A stretch of 18,649 bases of DNA, from contig CAYVAS010000052.1 in the NCBI GenBank assembly GCA_964449375.1, positions 1 to 18,649 of the forward strand, read 5' to 3'. The position numbers and the translations under genes are program-made. The notes under the pieces were generated by a model, which made no database searches, was not told where the DNA came from, and saw nothing but the letters and a program-made list of their open reading frames with translations. Source of the DNA: JAFDWI01 sp964449375. GTDB taxonomy: Bacteria; Actinomycetota; Acidimicrobiia; Acidimicrobiales; Iamiaceae. This document shows positions 8,814 to 16,062 of the stretch, in pieces. Each line of letters begins with the position of its first letter. Positions within the stretch are counted from its first letter, which is position 1.

Positions 8814-9635
8814 TCAACGTCCCGCGTAGTCGACCAGTGCGTCTTCGGCGGAGATCTCGCGCACCCCGGGCAGGCCTGCCAGGGCCGCCATCCACGGCGG
8901 CCGGACCCGTCCGGCCAGGGTGACCGGTTCGCCCAGCTCCGAATAGCGAACCGCCAGGCGCAGGTAGTCGACCGCGTAGTCCGGAGGACGCACGTCCACG
9001 GTCAGCTCGGCCAGCGCGAAGGGGTCCGGAGTCGTCGACGCCGGTGTCGCCGAGGTGATCCGCGGCGCGCTCGGGCCCACGCCACCGCCCACGATCCCGG
9101 GGCCGTCCACCAGCACCACCCCCCGCACCAGCCGGGGGCGTGCCCCCTGGACGAGCAGGGCCACATAGGCACCCAGGCCGCGGCCGTAGATGGTGGCTTC
9201 TCCCAGCTCCTGGAGCGCGAGGTCCACGTCGGCCATGAGGATCTCGGCGGTGTAGCCACCGCCCCGGGGTATGTCGGAGTGTCCATGTCCGGTGAAGTCC
9301 AGACCCCACACCGGCCCGGACCAGGCCCCGACCTCCGCCGGCGGGGTCGCCATGGTCCGCTCGCCCAGACCGTGCAGCAGCAGCAGGGGACGCACCTCGG
9401 CGTCGGTGGCTTCACGCAGGCGGTGCAGTGCCAGGCGGAGACGGTTGTGCTGCAACCACACCGCCGGTTCGCCGGCGGGCCGGCGCGCGGGGCGCGGTCC
9501 GGGCTCACCGGTCGCTTCGGCACCGATCGCCACCGCGGCGGGATCCACCGGGTCGACCTCGACGTCGAAGACCACCGGACCGATCTTGGCCCGGCGGTGC
9601 GCGCCGGTGTCGTTGCCGGTGTCGGAGCCGCTCAT
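8814..9635 (-). CDS. Alpha/beta-hydrolase-fold protein lacking catalytic nucleophile (pseudoenzyme candidate)
   Basis: A 273-residue alpha/beta-hydrolase-fold protein. The oxyanion region LLLLHGLGERT (84-94) and GLDFTGHGHSD (111-121) are typical, but the nucleophile elbow reads YGRGLGAY (150-157). The position that should be Ser/Cys/Asp in GxSxG is Gly153 (codon 9179-9177, GGC). The C-terminus (GVREISAEDALVDYAGR) also shows no GH-type catalytic histidine. It is therefore probably not a hydrolase by the usual mechanism; it may bind a ligand or partner. The ATG at 9635 overlaps the stop of the upstream, apparently intact hydrolase as ATGA, so the two are translationally coupled and may form a hetero-complex (inference). 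N-terminal residues 1-60 are a variable extension with VVFDVEVDPVDP. The frame is open to 10349, but that part is the shadow of the upstream gene. Confidence 0.8.
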   Translation of the reverse strand: MSGSDTGNDTGAHRRAKIGPVVFDVEVDPVDPAAVAIGAEATGEPGPRPARRPAGEPAVWLQHNRLRLALHRLREATDAEVRPLLLLHGLGERTMATPPAEVGAWSGPVWGLDFTGHGHSDIPRGGGYTAEILMADVDLALQELGEATIYGRGLGAYVALLVQGARPRLVRGVVLVDGPGIVGGGVGPSAPRITSATPASTTPDPFALAELTVDVRPPDYAVDYLRLAVRYSELGEPVTLAGRVRPPWMAALAGLPGVREISAEDALVDYAGR

Positions 9636-10519
9636 GCCAGGAAATCCAGGACGAGTTCGGCCACCAGCTCGGGCTGTTCGATGTGCACGAAGTGCCCAAC
9701 TCCTTCCAGAGGCACGAACCGGGCGCGTTCGGGCAGGTTCGGCACCACGTCCGAGGGCAGCGTGCCCCAACCCATGACCTCCACCGACAGGCCCAGGATT
9801 CCCAGTACCGGCATGCCCAGACCCGGCAGACGCATCATCGACCACTCCGGCTGCCAGGGACCCACCCCGCCCATCCGCATCGCCGGGTCGATCTTCCAGC
9901 GCCACCCGTCCTCGGACTCGAACGCGCCGATCGGCACCAGATACCGCAGCCAGTCCAGGTCCATCCGGGGGTTCATGCGGTGCCGTCGCCGGGCCAGCTC
10001 GTCGATCGTGCCCGGCTTGCGGATCGCCTCGAAGGTGCGCCGGCGGTGGTCCAGCCAGGCGGTCAGCGCGTCGGCGCGCAGCGAGGTGCGGTCGCGTTCG
10101 GACAGGTCCGGCCAGCTTCGCCGCGACGGCAGCCCGTCGATGTTGATCAGGTGCGAGATCCGGTGCGGCAACGCGTCGGCCACGTTCAACAACAGGCCCC
10201 CACCCTTGGAATGACCCAGCACCGGCACCGGCTCGGTCCCCAGCCAGTCGAGCACCGCCACTGCGTCGCGCTGATCGGCTTCCCAGCTGTAGAGATCGGC
10301 GTGGTCCGAGTCGCCGTGGCCACGGTGGTCCCAGCAGACCACCCGCCAACCGGCGTCGGCGATCAGGGGCGCGAACGCGTCGAAGGTGCCCGCGAAGTCG
10401 AACCCGCCGTGGGCGAACAGGATCGGCGGGTCGGCCGGGTCACCCCACTCCCACACCGCCAGGCCGACCCCCGACGAGTCCACGCGGGTGCAACGGTCGG
10501 GACGGCGGCGGACAGGCAT
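9632..10519 (-). CDS. Alpha/beta hydrolase with intact GxSxG
   Basis: A 295-residue alpha/beta hydrolase. It shows the oxyanion loop FAHGGFDFAG (35-44), WDHRGHGDSD (63-72), the nucleophile elbow GHSKGG with Ser104, and the catalytic-His region LEGVGHFVHIEQP with His276. The acid residue is not clear from sequence. The helical cap (about 130-230) is rich in Arg/Trp/Met. Substrate unknown; esterase, lactonase or epoxide-hydrolase-like chemistry are all possible. Start choice: ATG 10519 is preferred because TATCGT (10532-10527) lies 7 nt ahead; an in-frame ATG at 10558 would add 13 residues and remove the promoter. The still longer open frame to 12094 runs antisense through the flippase gene and is excluded. 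It is transcribed divergently from the flippase and coupled by ATGA to the inactive-looking hydrolase. Confidence 0.85.
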   Translation of the reverse strand: MPVRRRPDRCTRVDSSGVGLAVWEWGDPADPPILFAHGGFDFAGTFDAFAPLIADAGWRVVCWDHRGHGDSDHADLYSWEADQRDAVAVLDWLGTEPVPVLGHSKGGGLLLNVADALPHRISHLINIDGLPSRRSWPDLSERDRTSLRADALTAWLDHRRRTFEAIRKPGTIDELARRRHRMNPRMDLDWLRYLVPIGAFESEDGWRWKIDPAMRMGGVGPWQPEWSMMRLPGLGMPVLGILGLSVEVMGWGTLPSDVVPNLPERARFVPLEGVGHFVHIEQPELVAELVLDFLA

Positions 10520-10526
10520 CGTGAGA

Positions 10527-10532
10527 ACGATA
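10527..10532 (-). promoter_or_regulatory. Probable -10 box of hydrolase pair
   Basis: On the minus strand TATCGT matches TANNNT and ends 7 nt before ATG 10519. TTACCG at 10555-10550 is a partial -35 match with a 17-nt spacer. It overlaps the -10 box of the divergent flippase promoter, so the two promoters may compete. Confidence 0.45.
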
Positions 10533-10552
10533 AGCCCTCGAGGTCGAATCGG

Positions 10553-10558
10553 TAACAT
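10553..10558 (+). promoter_or_regulatory. Probable -10 box of flippase gene (leaderless)
   Basis: TAACAT matches TANNNT and ends 9 nt before GTG 10568. No ribosome-binding site precedes the GTG. The whole divergent intergenic region is 48 bp, so both promoters lie on top of each other. Confidence 0.45.
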
Positions 10559-10567
10559 GCGATCCTG

Positions 10568-11974
10568 GTGACCACCGACACCGACCTCGCGTCGCGCCCA
10601 TCGGAGCCACAAGGCAGAAGGCACGTGCTCGGCAACGGCGCCCGCCAACGGGTGGGTGCCCACCGCCAGCTCCTCACCGGCTCCGCGGTGCTCGTGGTGG
10701 GAGCAGCGGTCCAGGCGCTGGGTGGCGCGGTGTACTGGCTGATCGCCGCCAACGTCGAAGCCAAGTCGGTGGTGGGGACCGCCACCGCGCTGTTCACCTC
10801 GGTCAACTTCGTCACCTACGTCGCCGGGTTGGGCCTGCCCGTGTCGCTGGCCCGCTTCGCGGTGGGCCGCTCCGACGACGCCGACACCATCTACACCTGG
10901 TCGGTGCTGGCCACGATCGCCGCCGCCGCCGTGGTGGGCGCCGGCTACCTGGGCTTCCTGGTGATCGTGGATCCCCCCTCGACCGAGCCGTTGTTCGAGG
11001 CCAGCGGGATCTGGCCACTCGCGTTCGTGGTGGCGGTGATCGGCGCGGCGTTGTCGATGATCTTCGACGTGCGGTGCATGACGATGCGGCGCTGGGGCTG
11101 GGTGCTGGGCCGCATCACGCTGGTGTCGGTCGGTCGGCTGCCGCTGGTGTTGTGGATCCGCCCGGAGTCCAACCCCGAGCTGTGGCTGTTCGCGTTCGCG
11201 GTGATCCCGCTGGTGGCCACCGGGGTGCTGGGCGCACCGCTGGCCAACCACCTCTCGGGCGGGCGGATCCGCTTCGGGCCCAAGCCCCGATCGACCCGTC
11301 CGATGATCCGCTACTCGGCGGTCAACTTCATCTCCACGATCGGCTACCAGGCACCGTATTTCGCGCTGCCGGTGATCGTGCTGTCCCACGTGGACGCCGA
11401 CACCAACGCCGCCTTCTACGTGGCCTGGGGGGTGGTTTCGACCACCTGCTGGGTCCCGTACGCGATCGGTCAGGCGCTGCTGGCCGAGGGTGGCAAGGAC
11501 GGCCGGGCGATTCGCGGGCAGGTGCGCATGGCGCTGGTCGTTGCGGTCGCGATCATGGCGGTCGCGGCCATCGCGGCGATCTTGGGCAGCGACATCATCA
11601 CGGTCGTCTACGGCGCGCAGTACGACGACGCGGCTCGCATCCTGCCCGAGATGATGCTCGCGGGTGTTCCGTGGGCGATCTCGTCGTTGTATCTGACCGA
11701 GGCCCGGGTGTTGCACCGGCATCTGTCCACGGTGCTGATCACCTCGTCGTTGACCCTGGCGATCATCATCCCGGCGCTGTTCGCGGTGCCCGCCTCGGGC
11801 ATCGAGGGCGCCGCGCACTCGTGGTTGTTCGGCAACGTCGTGGGCATGATCGTCGCGCTGGGCGCGCACCACTTCGGCGACCGCATCGGCCGCACCTCCA
11901 AGTCGCTGCTGGGCGACGCGATCTCCGGGGTGGAGGCCCAGGCCGCGGTGGTCGAGGTGACCCGCGCCCCCTGA
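10568..11974 (+). CDS. Polysaccharide-type flippase (Wzx/MOP superfamily) membrane protein
   Basis: A 468-residue polytopic membrane protein with a hydrophilic N-terminal tail (1-33) followed by about 12-14 hydrophobic segments arranged as in the MOP exporter superfamily (Wzx, MurJ, teichuronic-acid flippases). Helices start at LLTGSAVLVVGAAVQALGG. The segment SVVGTATALFTSVNFVTYVAGLGLPVSLARF has the look of helix 2 of oligosaccharide flippases, and the central RYSAVNFISTIGYQAPYFALPVIVL resembles the start of the second half. Family role: moving lipid-linked sugars or peptides across the membrane. The substrate is unknown and no other glycan cluster genes adjoin it, apart from the GT87 pair about 6.5 kb away. 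GTG 10568 is chosen from the -10 spacing. It is followed after 73 bp by the thioesterase gene. No defects are seen. Confidence 0.75.
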   Translation: MTTDTDLASRPSEPQGRRHVLGNGARQRVGAHRQLLTGSAVLVVGAAVQALGGAVYWLIAANVEAKSVVGTATALFTSVNFVTYVAGLGLPVSLARFAVGRSDDADTIYTWSVLATIAAAAVVGAGYLGFLVIVDPPSTEPLFEASGIWPLAFVVAVIGAALSMIFDVRCMTMRRWGWVLGRITLVSVGRLPLVLWIRPESNPELWLFAFAVIPLVATGVLGAPLANHLSGGRIRFGPKPRSTRPMIRYSAVNFISTIGYQAPYFALPVIVLSHVDADTNAAFYVAWGVVSTTCWVPYAIGQALLAEGGKDGRAIRGQVRMALVVAVAIMAVAAIAAILGSDIITVVYGAQYDDAARILPEMMLAGVPWAISSLYLTEARVLHRHLSTVLITSSLTLAIIIPALFAVPASGIEGAAHSWLFGNVVGMIVALGAHHFGDRIGRTSKSLLGDAISGVEAQAAVVEVTRAP

Positions 11975-11986
11975 GGGTGGGTTTCG

Positions 11987-12000
11987 GCCCCGGCCGGGGC
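11987..12000. repeat. 14-bp GC palindrome after flippase gene
   Basis: GCCCCGGCCGGGGC is a perfect 14-bp palindrome 13 nt after the flippase stop. It might act as a U-less terminator hairpin or have no role. No T-tract follows. Confidence 0.3.
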
Positions 12001-12047
12001 GCGGCGCGGTTCGCTCCGGAGGCCGCGGTCCTGGGAGACTCGGAGCC

Positions 12048-12824
12048 GTGGATTTCGCGACGATGATGACGTTGGAGATGCACGGGCCCGACACCTACGT
12101 GGGGGTCGGTCCGACCTACCCCTGGGGTGGGCTCTACGGCGGCCAGATCGTGGCCCAGGCCCTGCAGGCCGCCGCGGCGACCGTGGATGAGCGCTTCCGG
12201 GTGCATTCGCTGCACGCCTACTTCATCAGGCGCGGCGATCAGGACGCGCCGATCCGTTTCGAGGTGGACCGGCTGCGGGACGGCCGGTCGTTCATGACCC
12301 GCAGCGTGGTGGCCCGTCAGGCGGTGGGCGCGATCCTGCAGATGTCGGCGTCGTTTCAGGTGGATGAACCCGGGCCGATCGTGGAGCGGGCCGAACCGCC
12401 CCGGATCGCCGAACCCGACGAGGTGGAGTCCAGCCAGTGGTCGACGATGTTCGACGTGCGCAAGGTCTCCGAACCGGGCCGGCTGCGGGCCTGGCTGAAG
12501 ATGGTCGACCCGATCGGCGATGACCACCTGGCCCAGTCGTGCGCGCTCGCCTACGTCTCCGACGACGTGCCCACCGAGACCGTGGTCTCCCAGCACCCCG
12601 AGTCGGGCCGCGACTCCACCGAGACCAACTGGATGGCGGCCAGCCTCGACCATGCGATCTGGTTCCACCGGACGCCCTCCGTGGACGATTGGCTGCTCAC
12701 CGACACGGTGTGCCGTGGGCTGTTGAACTCCCGTGGCGTGGCGGTGTCGAACGCCTTCGACCGGACCGGCAACCACGTGGCGACCATCGCCCAGGAGGTG
12801 CTGGTCCGCCACCGCGCCCGCTGA
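12048..12824 (+). CDS. TesB-like acyl-CoA thioesterase (double hot-dog)
   Basis: A 258-residue protein of the acyl-CoA thioesterase II family, close to the usual length. The first hot-dog has YGGQIVAQALQAA (30-42) and HSLHAYFIRRGD (53-64). The second has the family hallmark ASLDHAIWFHR (198-208) with the catalytic-type Asp201, and ends in ATIAQEVLVR with Gln249. These two match the Asp and Gln of the E. coli TesB triad. The third residue, Thr/Ser in TesB, does not line up with a clear Ser/Thr here (segment TDTVCRGLLNSRG, 218-230), so activity or specificity may be altered. Hydrolysis of medium or long acyl-CoA to free acid plus CoA is the expected reaction. GTG 12048 is used; a degenerate -10-like GAGACT (12035-12040) ends 7 nt upstream. 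The ALDH gene follows after 49 bp with its own -10 box. Confidence 0.85.
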   Translation: MDFATMMTLEMHGPDTYVGVGPTYPWGGLYGGQIVAQALQAAAATVDERFRVHSLHAYFIRRGDQDAPIRFEVDRLRDGRSFMTRSVVARQAVGAILQMSASFQVDEPGPIVERAEPPRIAEPDEVESSQWSTMFDVRKVSEPGRLRAWLKMVDPIGDDHLAQSCALAYVSDDVPTETVVSQHPESGRDSTETNWMAASLDHAIWFHRTPSVDDWLLTDTVCRGLLNSRGVAVSNAFDRTGNHVATIAQEVLVRHRAR

Positions 12825-12860
12825 GGGTCCTGGCCGCGCCACGGCGGCGGGTGACGCACC

Positions 12861-12866
12861 TACACT
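12861..12866 (+). promoter_or_regulatory. Probable -10 box of aldehyde dehydrogenase gene (leaderless)
   Basis: TACACT matches TANNNT and ends 7 nt before GTG 12874. No Shine-Dalgarno-like sequence is seen and no clear -35 box. It supports the GTG at 12874 over any start further upstream. Confidence 0.5.
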
Positions 12867-12873
12867 CGGGCGC

Positions 12874-14310
12874 GTGATCACACACGACAAGCTGTTCATC
12901 GGGGGTGACTGGGTCGATCCGGCGGGCTCGGACCCCATCGAGGTGCACTCACCGTTCTCCCACGAGCTGGTGGGTCGGGTACCCGAGGGCACCGCCGCGG
13001 ACATCGACCGCGCGGTCGCGGCCGCGCGCGCCGCGTTCGACCAGGGCCCCTGGCCGCGCCTGGACCCGCTCGGCCGGGCCGAGGCGGTGCAGAAGCTGGC
13101 GGACCTGTACGCGGCCCGTCTGGAGGACTTCGCGCAGCTCATCACCGCGCAGATGGGCGCGCCGATGCTGTTCTCGCAGATGGCCCAGGCCCCGATGCCC
13201 CAGGTGATGCTGCAGTACTTCGTGGACCTGGCCCGTGAGTTCGCCTTCGAGGAACGGCGCGACGGGCTGTTCGGGCCGATGCTGGTGCGCCGCGAACCGG
13301 TGGGGGTGGTGGGCGCGATCGTGCCCTGGAACGTGCCCCAGTTCGTGTCGATGTCCAAGATCGCACCGGCACTGGTGTCGGGGTCGACGATCGTGATCAA
13401 ACCCGCGCCCGAGACCCCGCTGGACATGTTCCTGCTGGCCGATCTGGTGGCCGAGGCCGGGATCCCCGAAGGCGTGTTCAACGTGGTACCCGCGGGCCGC
13501 GAGGTGGGCGAACACCTGGTGCGCCACCCGGGCGTCGACAAGGTCGCGTTCACCGGGTCGACCGCCGCGGGTCGACGGATCGCCGCGCTGTGCGGTGAGC
13601 AGCTCAAACGCTGCAGCCTGGAGCTGGGTGGCAAGTCCGCCGCGATCGTGCTGGACGACGCCGACCCGGCCACCACGGTGCCCGGTCTGGAGTTCTCGGG
13701 ACTGATGAACAACGGGCAGGCCTGTGTGGCCCAGACCCGCATCCTGGTGCCCCGCTCCCAGGAGTCCACCTGGGTCGAGGCCCTGGGCGAGATGGCCCGG
13801 GCGCAGGTGAGCGGTGACCCGGCCGAGATGACCACGACCCTGGGTCCCCTGGTCGCCGAACGCCAACGCGACCGGGTCGAGGACTACATCGAGATCGGCC
13901 GCCGCGAGGGCGCGAAGGTCGTGGCCGGCGGAGGCCGGCCCGAGATCGACACCGGATGGTTCGTGGAGGCCACCGTGTTCGCGGGCGTGGACAACTCGAT
14001 GCGGATCGCCCGCGAGGAGATCTTCGGCCCGGTGCTGAGCGTCATTGCCTACGACACCGTCGACGAGGCGATCGCGATCGCCAACGACTCGGACTACGGG
14101 CTGGCGGGGTCGGTGTGGACCGCGGACGCCGAACGGGGTCTGGAGGTGGCCCGCCAGGTGCGCACCGGCACCTTCGGGATCAACCAGTACCTGATGGACT
14201 TCACCTCGCCCTTCGGCGGTTTCAAGGCGTCGGGTCTGGGCCGCGAGTTCGGTCCCGAGGGCCTGTCCGCGTACCTGGAACCCAAGTCGATCGCGCTGCC
14301 CGCCAACTGA
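12874..14310 (+). CDS. NAD(P)-dependent aldehyde dehydrogenase
   Basis: A 478-residue member of the ALDH superfamily with all key residues: PWN with Asn153 (oxyanion), IKPAPETP (cofactor Lys176), FTGST (226-230), LELGGKS with Glu250, and NNGQAC with the nucleophile Cys284. EEIFGPVL and FGGFKASGLGRE are also in place. It oxidises an aldehyde to the acid with NAD(P)+. The sequence is of the broad betaine/geranial/aromatic ALDH type; the substrate cannot be told. The frame is open from 12733, but the upstream part lies inside the thioesterase gene, so GTG 12874, 7 nt after TACACT, is chosen. Downstream are a TetR regulator and an SDR dehydrogenase, so an alcohol-to-acid oxidation module is plausible. 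Confidence 0.92.
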   Translation: MITHDKLFIGGDWVDPAGSDPIEVHSPFSHELVGRVPEGTAADIDRAVAAARAAFDQGPWPRLDPLGRAEAVQKLADLYAARLEDFAQLITAQMGAPMLFSQMAQAPMPQVMLQYFVDLAREFAFEERRDGLFGPMLVRREPVGVVGAIVPWNVPQFVSMSKIAPALVSGSTIVIKPAPETPLDMFLLADLVAEAGIPEGVFNVVPAGREVGEHLVRHPGVDKVAFTGSTAAGRRIAALCGEQLKRCSLELGGKSAAIVLDDADPATTVPGLEFSGLMNNGQACVAQTRILVPRSQESTWVEALGEMARAQVSGDPAEMTTTLGPLVAERQRDRVEDYIEIGRREGAKVVAGGGRPEIDTGWFVEATVFAGVDNSMRIAREEIFGPVLSVIAYDTVDEAIAIANDSDYGLAGSVWTADAERGLEVARQVRTGTFGINQYLMDFTSPFGGFKASGLGREFGPEGLSAYLEPKSIALPAN

Positions 14311-14316
14311 TCGGCG

Positions 14317-14346
14317 GTCCCGGCCGGGACGCCGGCGGGCGCCGGC
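14317..14346. repeat. Two adjacent GC palindromes after ALDH gene (possible terminator)
   Basis: GTCCCGGCCGGGAC (14317-14330) is a perfect palindrome starting 6 nt after the ALDH stop. It is directly followed by GCCGGC, a GGGC loop and GCCGGC (14331-14346). Either could form a GC-rich hairpin. There is no T-tract, so termination is possible but unproven. Confidence 0.35.
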
Positions 14347-14375
14347 CCTCGAGCACGCACGGCACCCTTTGGTCA

Positions 14376-14409
14376 TCCGCACCACTTGACAACTGTCAAG
14401 TGGTGCGGA
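14376..14409. promoter_or_regulatory. 34-bp palindromic operator upstream of tetR-family gene
   Basis: A perfect inverted repeat with 16-bp arms (TCCGCACCACTTGACA at 14376-14391 and its exact complement at 14394-14409) around a 2-nt centre. It ends 13 nt before the regulator ATG and contains the TTGACA -35 box of the likely promoter. This is the expected layout for an autoregulating TetR dimer site. A terminator hairpin is less likely, as no T-tract follows and the ALDH gene ends 65 bp earlier. Confidence 0.75.
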
Positions 14410-14415
14410 CAGATT
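14386..14415 (+). promoter_or_regulatory. Promoter of tetR-family gene
   Basis: Perfect -35 consensus TTGACA (14386-14391), 18-nt spacer, and a moderate -10 CAGATT (14410-14415) that ends 7 nt before ATG 14423. Because the -35 and spacer lie inside the palindrome, repressor binding would block RNA polymerase directly. The mirror-image TTGACA on the other strand has no good -10, so only rightward transcription is predicted. Confidence 0.55.
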
Positions 14416-14422
14416 GTCGCCG

Positions 14423-15028
14423 ATGGCCGTTCGCCGCATCTCCGACGCCGACCTGCTGGACGCCGCGCTCGAGGAGTTCGGTGACCAGGGCTTCGAGGGT
14501 ACCTCGGTGCGGGCCCTGTGTCGCCGCCTGGAGGTCAGCCACAACCTGGTCCACGAACGCTTCGGGACCAAGGAGGACCTGTGGCGGTACGCGGTGGCCC
14601 ACGGCTTCACGACCCTGGCGGTCGATCTCGCCGCGGCGGCCGCCGAGGCGCCCGACGATCCCTACGACCGGCTCCGGGCGATCCTGATCCGCTACGTCGA
14701 ACTGACCGCGGCCCGTCCCGCGCTCATCCGCATCATCAACTACGAGGCGATGCACCCCGGGGCGCGCCTCGACCACCTCTACTCCACCTACCTGCAGCCC
14801 GCGCACCAGATCGCCGACGCCGCGCTACGGCTGCTCGAGCATCAGGGCCGGGCCCGGCGCATCCCCGCGGCCACGCTGCACTTCCTCGTCGGTCACGGCG
14901 CCGGGGGGCTCGCCAGCCTGCCCGCGCTCGCCGGACGCTTCGACGCCACGGATCCCGACCCGGTCGCCCAGGCCACCGCCGCGGTGGACCTGGTGCTCCG
15001 CGGCATCCTCACCGACACCGACCGCTGA
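14423..15028 (+). CDS. TetR/AcrR-family transcriptional regulator
   Basis: A 201-residue regulator with an N-terminal helix-turn-helix domain (about residues 6-50): ISDADLLDAALEEFGDQGFEGTSVRALCRR, then the recognition helix region VSHNLVHERFGTKEDLWRYAV. The C-terminal all-helical part (about 55-201) should form the ligand-binding and dimer domain; the ligand is unknown. ATG 14423 is chosen over the in-frame TTG at 14414 because of the promoter spacing. The 34-bp palindrome just upstream is the obvious self-operator. It lies between an ALDH gene and an SDR gene on the same strand, so it may also control the SDR 50 bp downstream as part of one transcript. No second copy of the palindrome is seen in the window. 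Confidence 0.9.
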   Translation: MAVRRISDADLLDAALEEFGDQGFEGTSVRALCRRLEVSHNLVHERFGTKEDLWRYAVAHGFTTLAVDLAAAAAEAPDDPYDRLRAILIRYVELTAARPALIRIINYEAMHPGARLDHLYSTYLQPAHQIADAALRLLEHQGRARRIPAATLHFLVGHGAGGLASLPALAGRFDATDPDPVAQATAAVDLVLRGILTDTDR

Positions 15029-15078
15029 AGCACCCGGGGCGGCCCCGCCTGCGCCGATCGACCTGCGAAACTGCTGGG

Positions 15079-16014
15079 ATGAGCGCAACCTCCGTTCCCG
15101 ACCAGCACGGCCGCACCGTGGTCGTGACCGGCGCCAACTCCGGGCTGGGACTGGTCACCGCGCAGCGGCTCGCCGCGGCCGGCGCCCGGGTCCTGCTCGC
15201 ATGCCGGAACCCCGAACGGGCGGCCGCCGCGCTCGACGAGGTCCGCTCGGTCGCCACCGGCGCCGACCCCGAGACCGTGCCCCTGGACCTGGCCGACCTG
15301 GACTCGGTCGAGCACGCAGCCGCACAGATCGACGAGCGCGTGCACACCGTGGACATCCTGGTCAACAACGCCGGGATCATGGCCCCGCCCAAGTCCTGGA
15401 CCGCACAGGGTTTCGAGACCCAGTTCGGGGTCAACCACCTCGGGCACTTCGCGCTCACCGGGAGGCTGCTGCCCCGGCTGCTGGCCGCCGAGGCGCCCCG
15501 GGTGGTCACGGTGTCGTCCGTGGCCCACCGGTTCGGCCGGATGCACTGGAACGACCTGGACGCGCGCCGCGGCTACAGCGCGTGGTTGCGCTACGGACAG
15601 TCCAAGCTGGCGAACCTCCTGTTCACCGCGGAACTGGCCCGCCTGGCCGACGACCACCGCACCGGACTGGTGGCGGTGGCCGCCCACCCGGGCTACGCCG
15701 CGACCGCGCTCACCGCGAACGGACCGGGCAACCGGGGCGCCAACCGGATCATGACCGCGCTGACCGGGGTGGGCGACCGCTTTCTCGCCCAGTCCGCCGA
15801 GGCCGGCGCGGTGCCCCAAGTGCACGCGGCGACCGCGTCCGACGTCGCCAACGGCGACTACTTCGGCCCCGACGGGCTCTTCGAGCAGTTCGGTTCCGGC
15901 GCCAAGCGGGTGGGCACCACCGCCCGGGCCCGGGACCGGGCCACGGCGCGCCGGCTCTGGGAGATCTCGGTGGACCTCACCGGCGTCGACTACGACTGGG
16001 GCGCGTCGGGCTGA
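15079..16014 (+). CDS. Short-chain dehydrogenase/reductase (retinol-dehydrogenase-like)
   Basis: A 311-residue classical-type SDR. Cofactor motif TGANSGLG is at 17-24, ACR with Arg43 after the second strand suggests NADP(H) preference, NNAG is at 96-99, Ser146/147 lies in VTVSSVAH, and the catalytic pair is Tyr172/Lys176 in YGQSK. Length and the segment FGVNHLGHFALTG match the RDH11/WW-oxidoreductase-like branch often annotated as retinol dehydrogenase or simply oxidoreductase. It would interconvert an alcohol and a ketone or aldehyde; the substrate is unknown. ATG 15079 follows a degenerate -10-like GAAACT (15067-15072) by 6 nt, so it may have its own weak promoter in addition to read-through from the regulator gene. 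It converges with the exonuclease gene, with 48 bp between them. Confidence 0.88.
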   Translation: MSATSVPDQHGRTVVVTGANSGLGLVTAQRLAAAGARVLLACRNPERAAAALDEVRSVATGADPETVPLDLADLDSVEHAAAQIDERVHTVDILVNNAGIMAPPKSWTAQGFETQFGVNHLGHFALTGRLLPRLLAAEAPRVVTVSSVAHRFGRMHWNDLDARRGYSAWLRYGQSKLANLLFTAELARLADDHRTGLVAVAAHPGYAATALTANGPGNRGANRIMTALTGVGDRFLAQSAEAGAVPQVHAATASDVANGDYFGPDGLFEQFGSGAKRVGTTARARDRATARRLWEISVDLTGVDYDWGASG

Positions 16015-16062
16015 CCCCCAACCCCAGCCGCCCCAGCGAACCCGCACCGGGGGGTGAGCGCC

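Noticed and set aside
10520..12094. N-terminal extension of the intact hydrolase to give an 820-residue protein
   Set aside because: The extension is antisense to the flippase gene and lacks protein-like composition; ATG 10519 has a well-placed -10 box and lines up with the family N-terminus.
11766..13835. Very long open frame on the minus strand (about 690 codons)
   Set aside because: It runs antisense through the flippase, thioesterase and ALDH genes, has Ser/Arg/Pro-rich composition with no recognisable motif, and is explained by the GC bias that keeps shadow frames open.
14376..14409. Palindrome read as a rho-independent terminator for the ALDH gene
   Set aside because: No T-tract follows on either strand, it is 65 bp past the stop, and it contains a consensus -35 box directly in front of a regulator gene; an operator is the better explanation.
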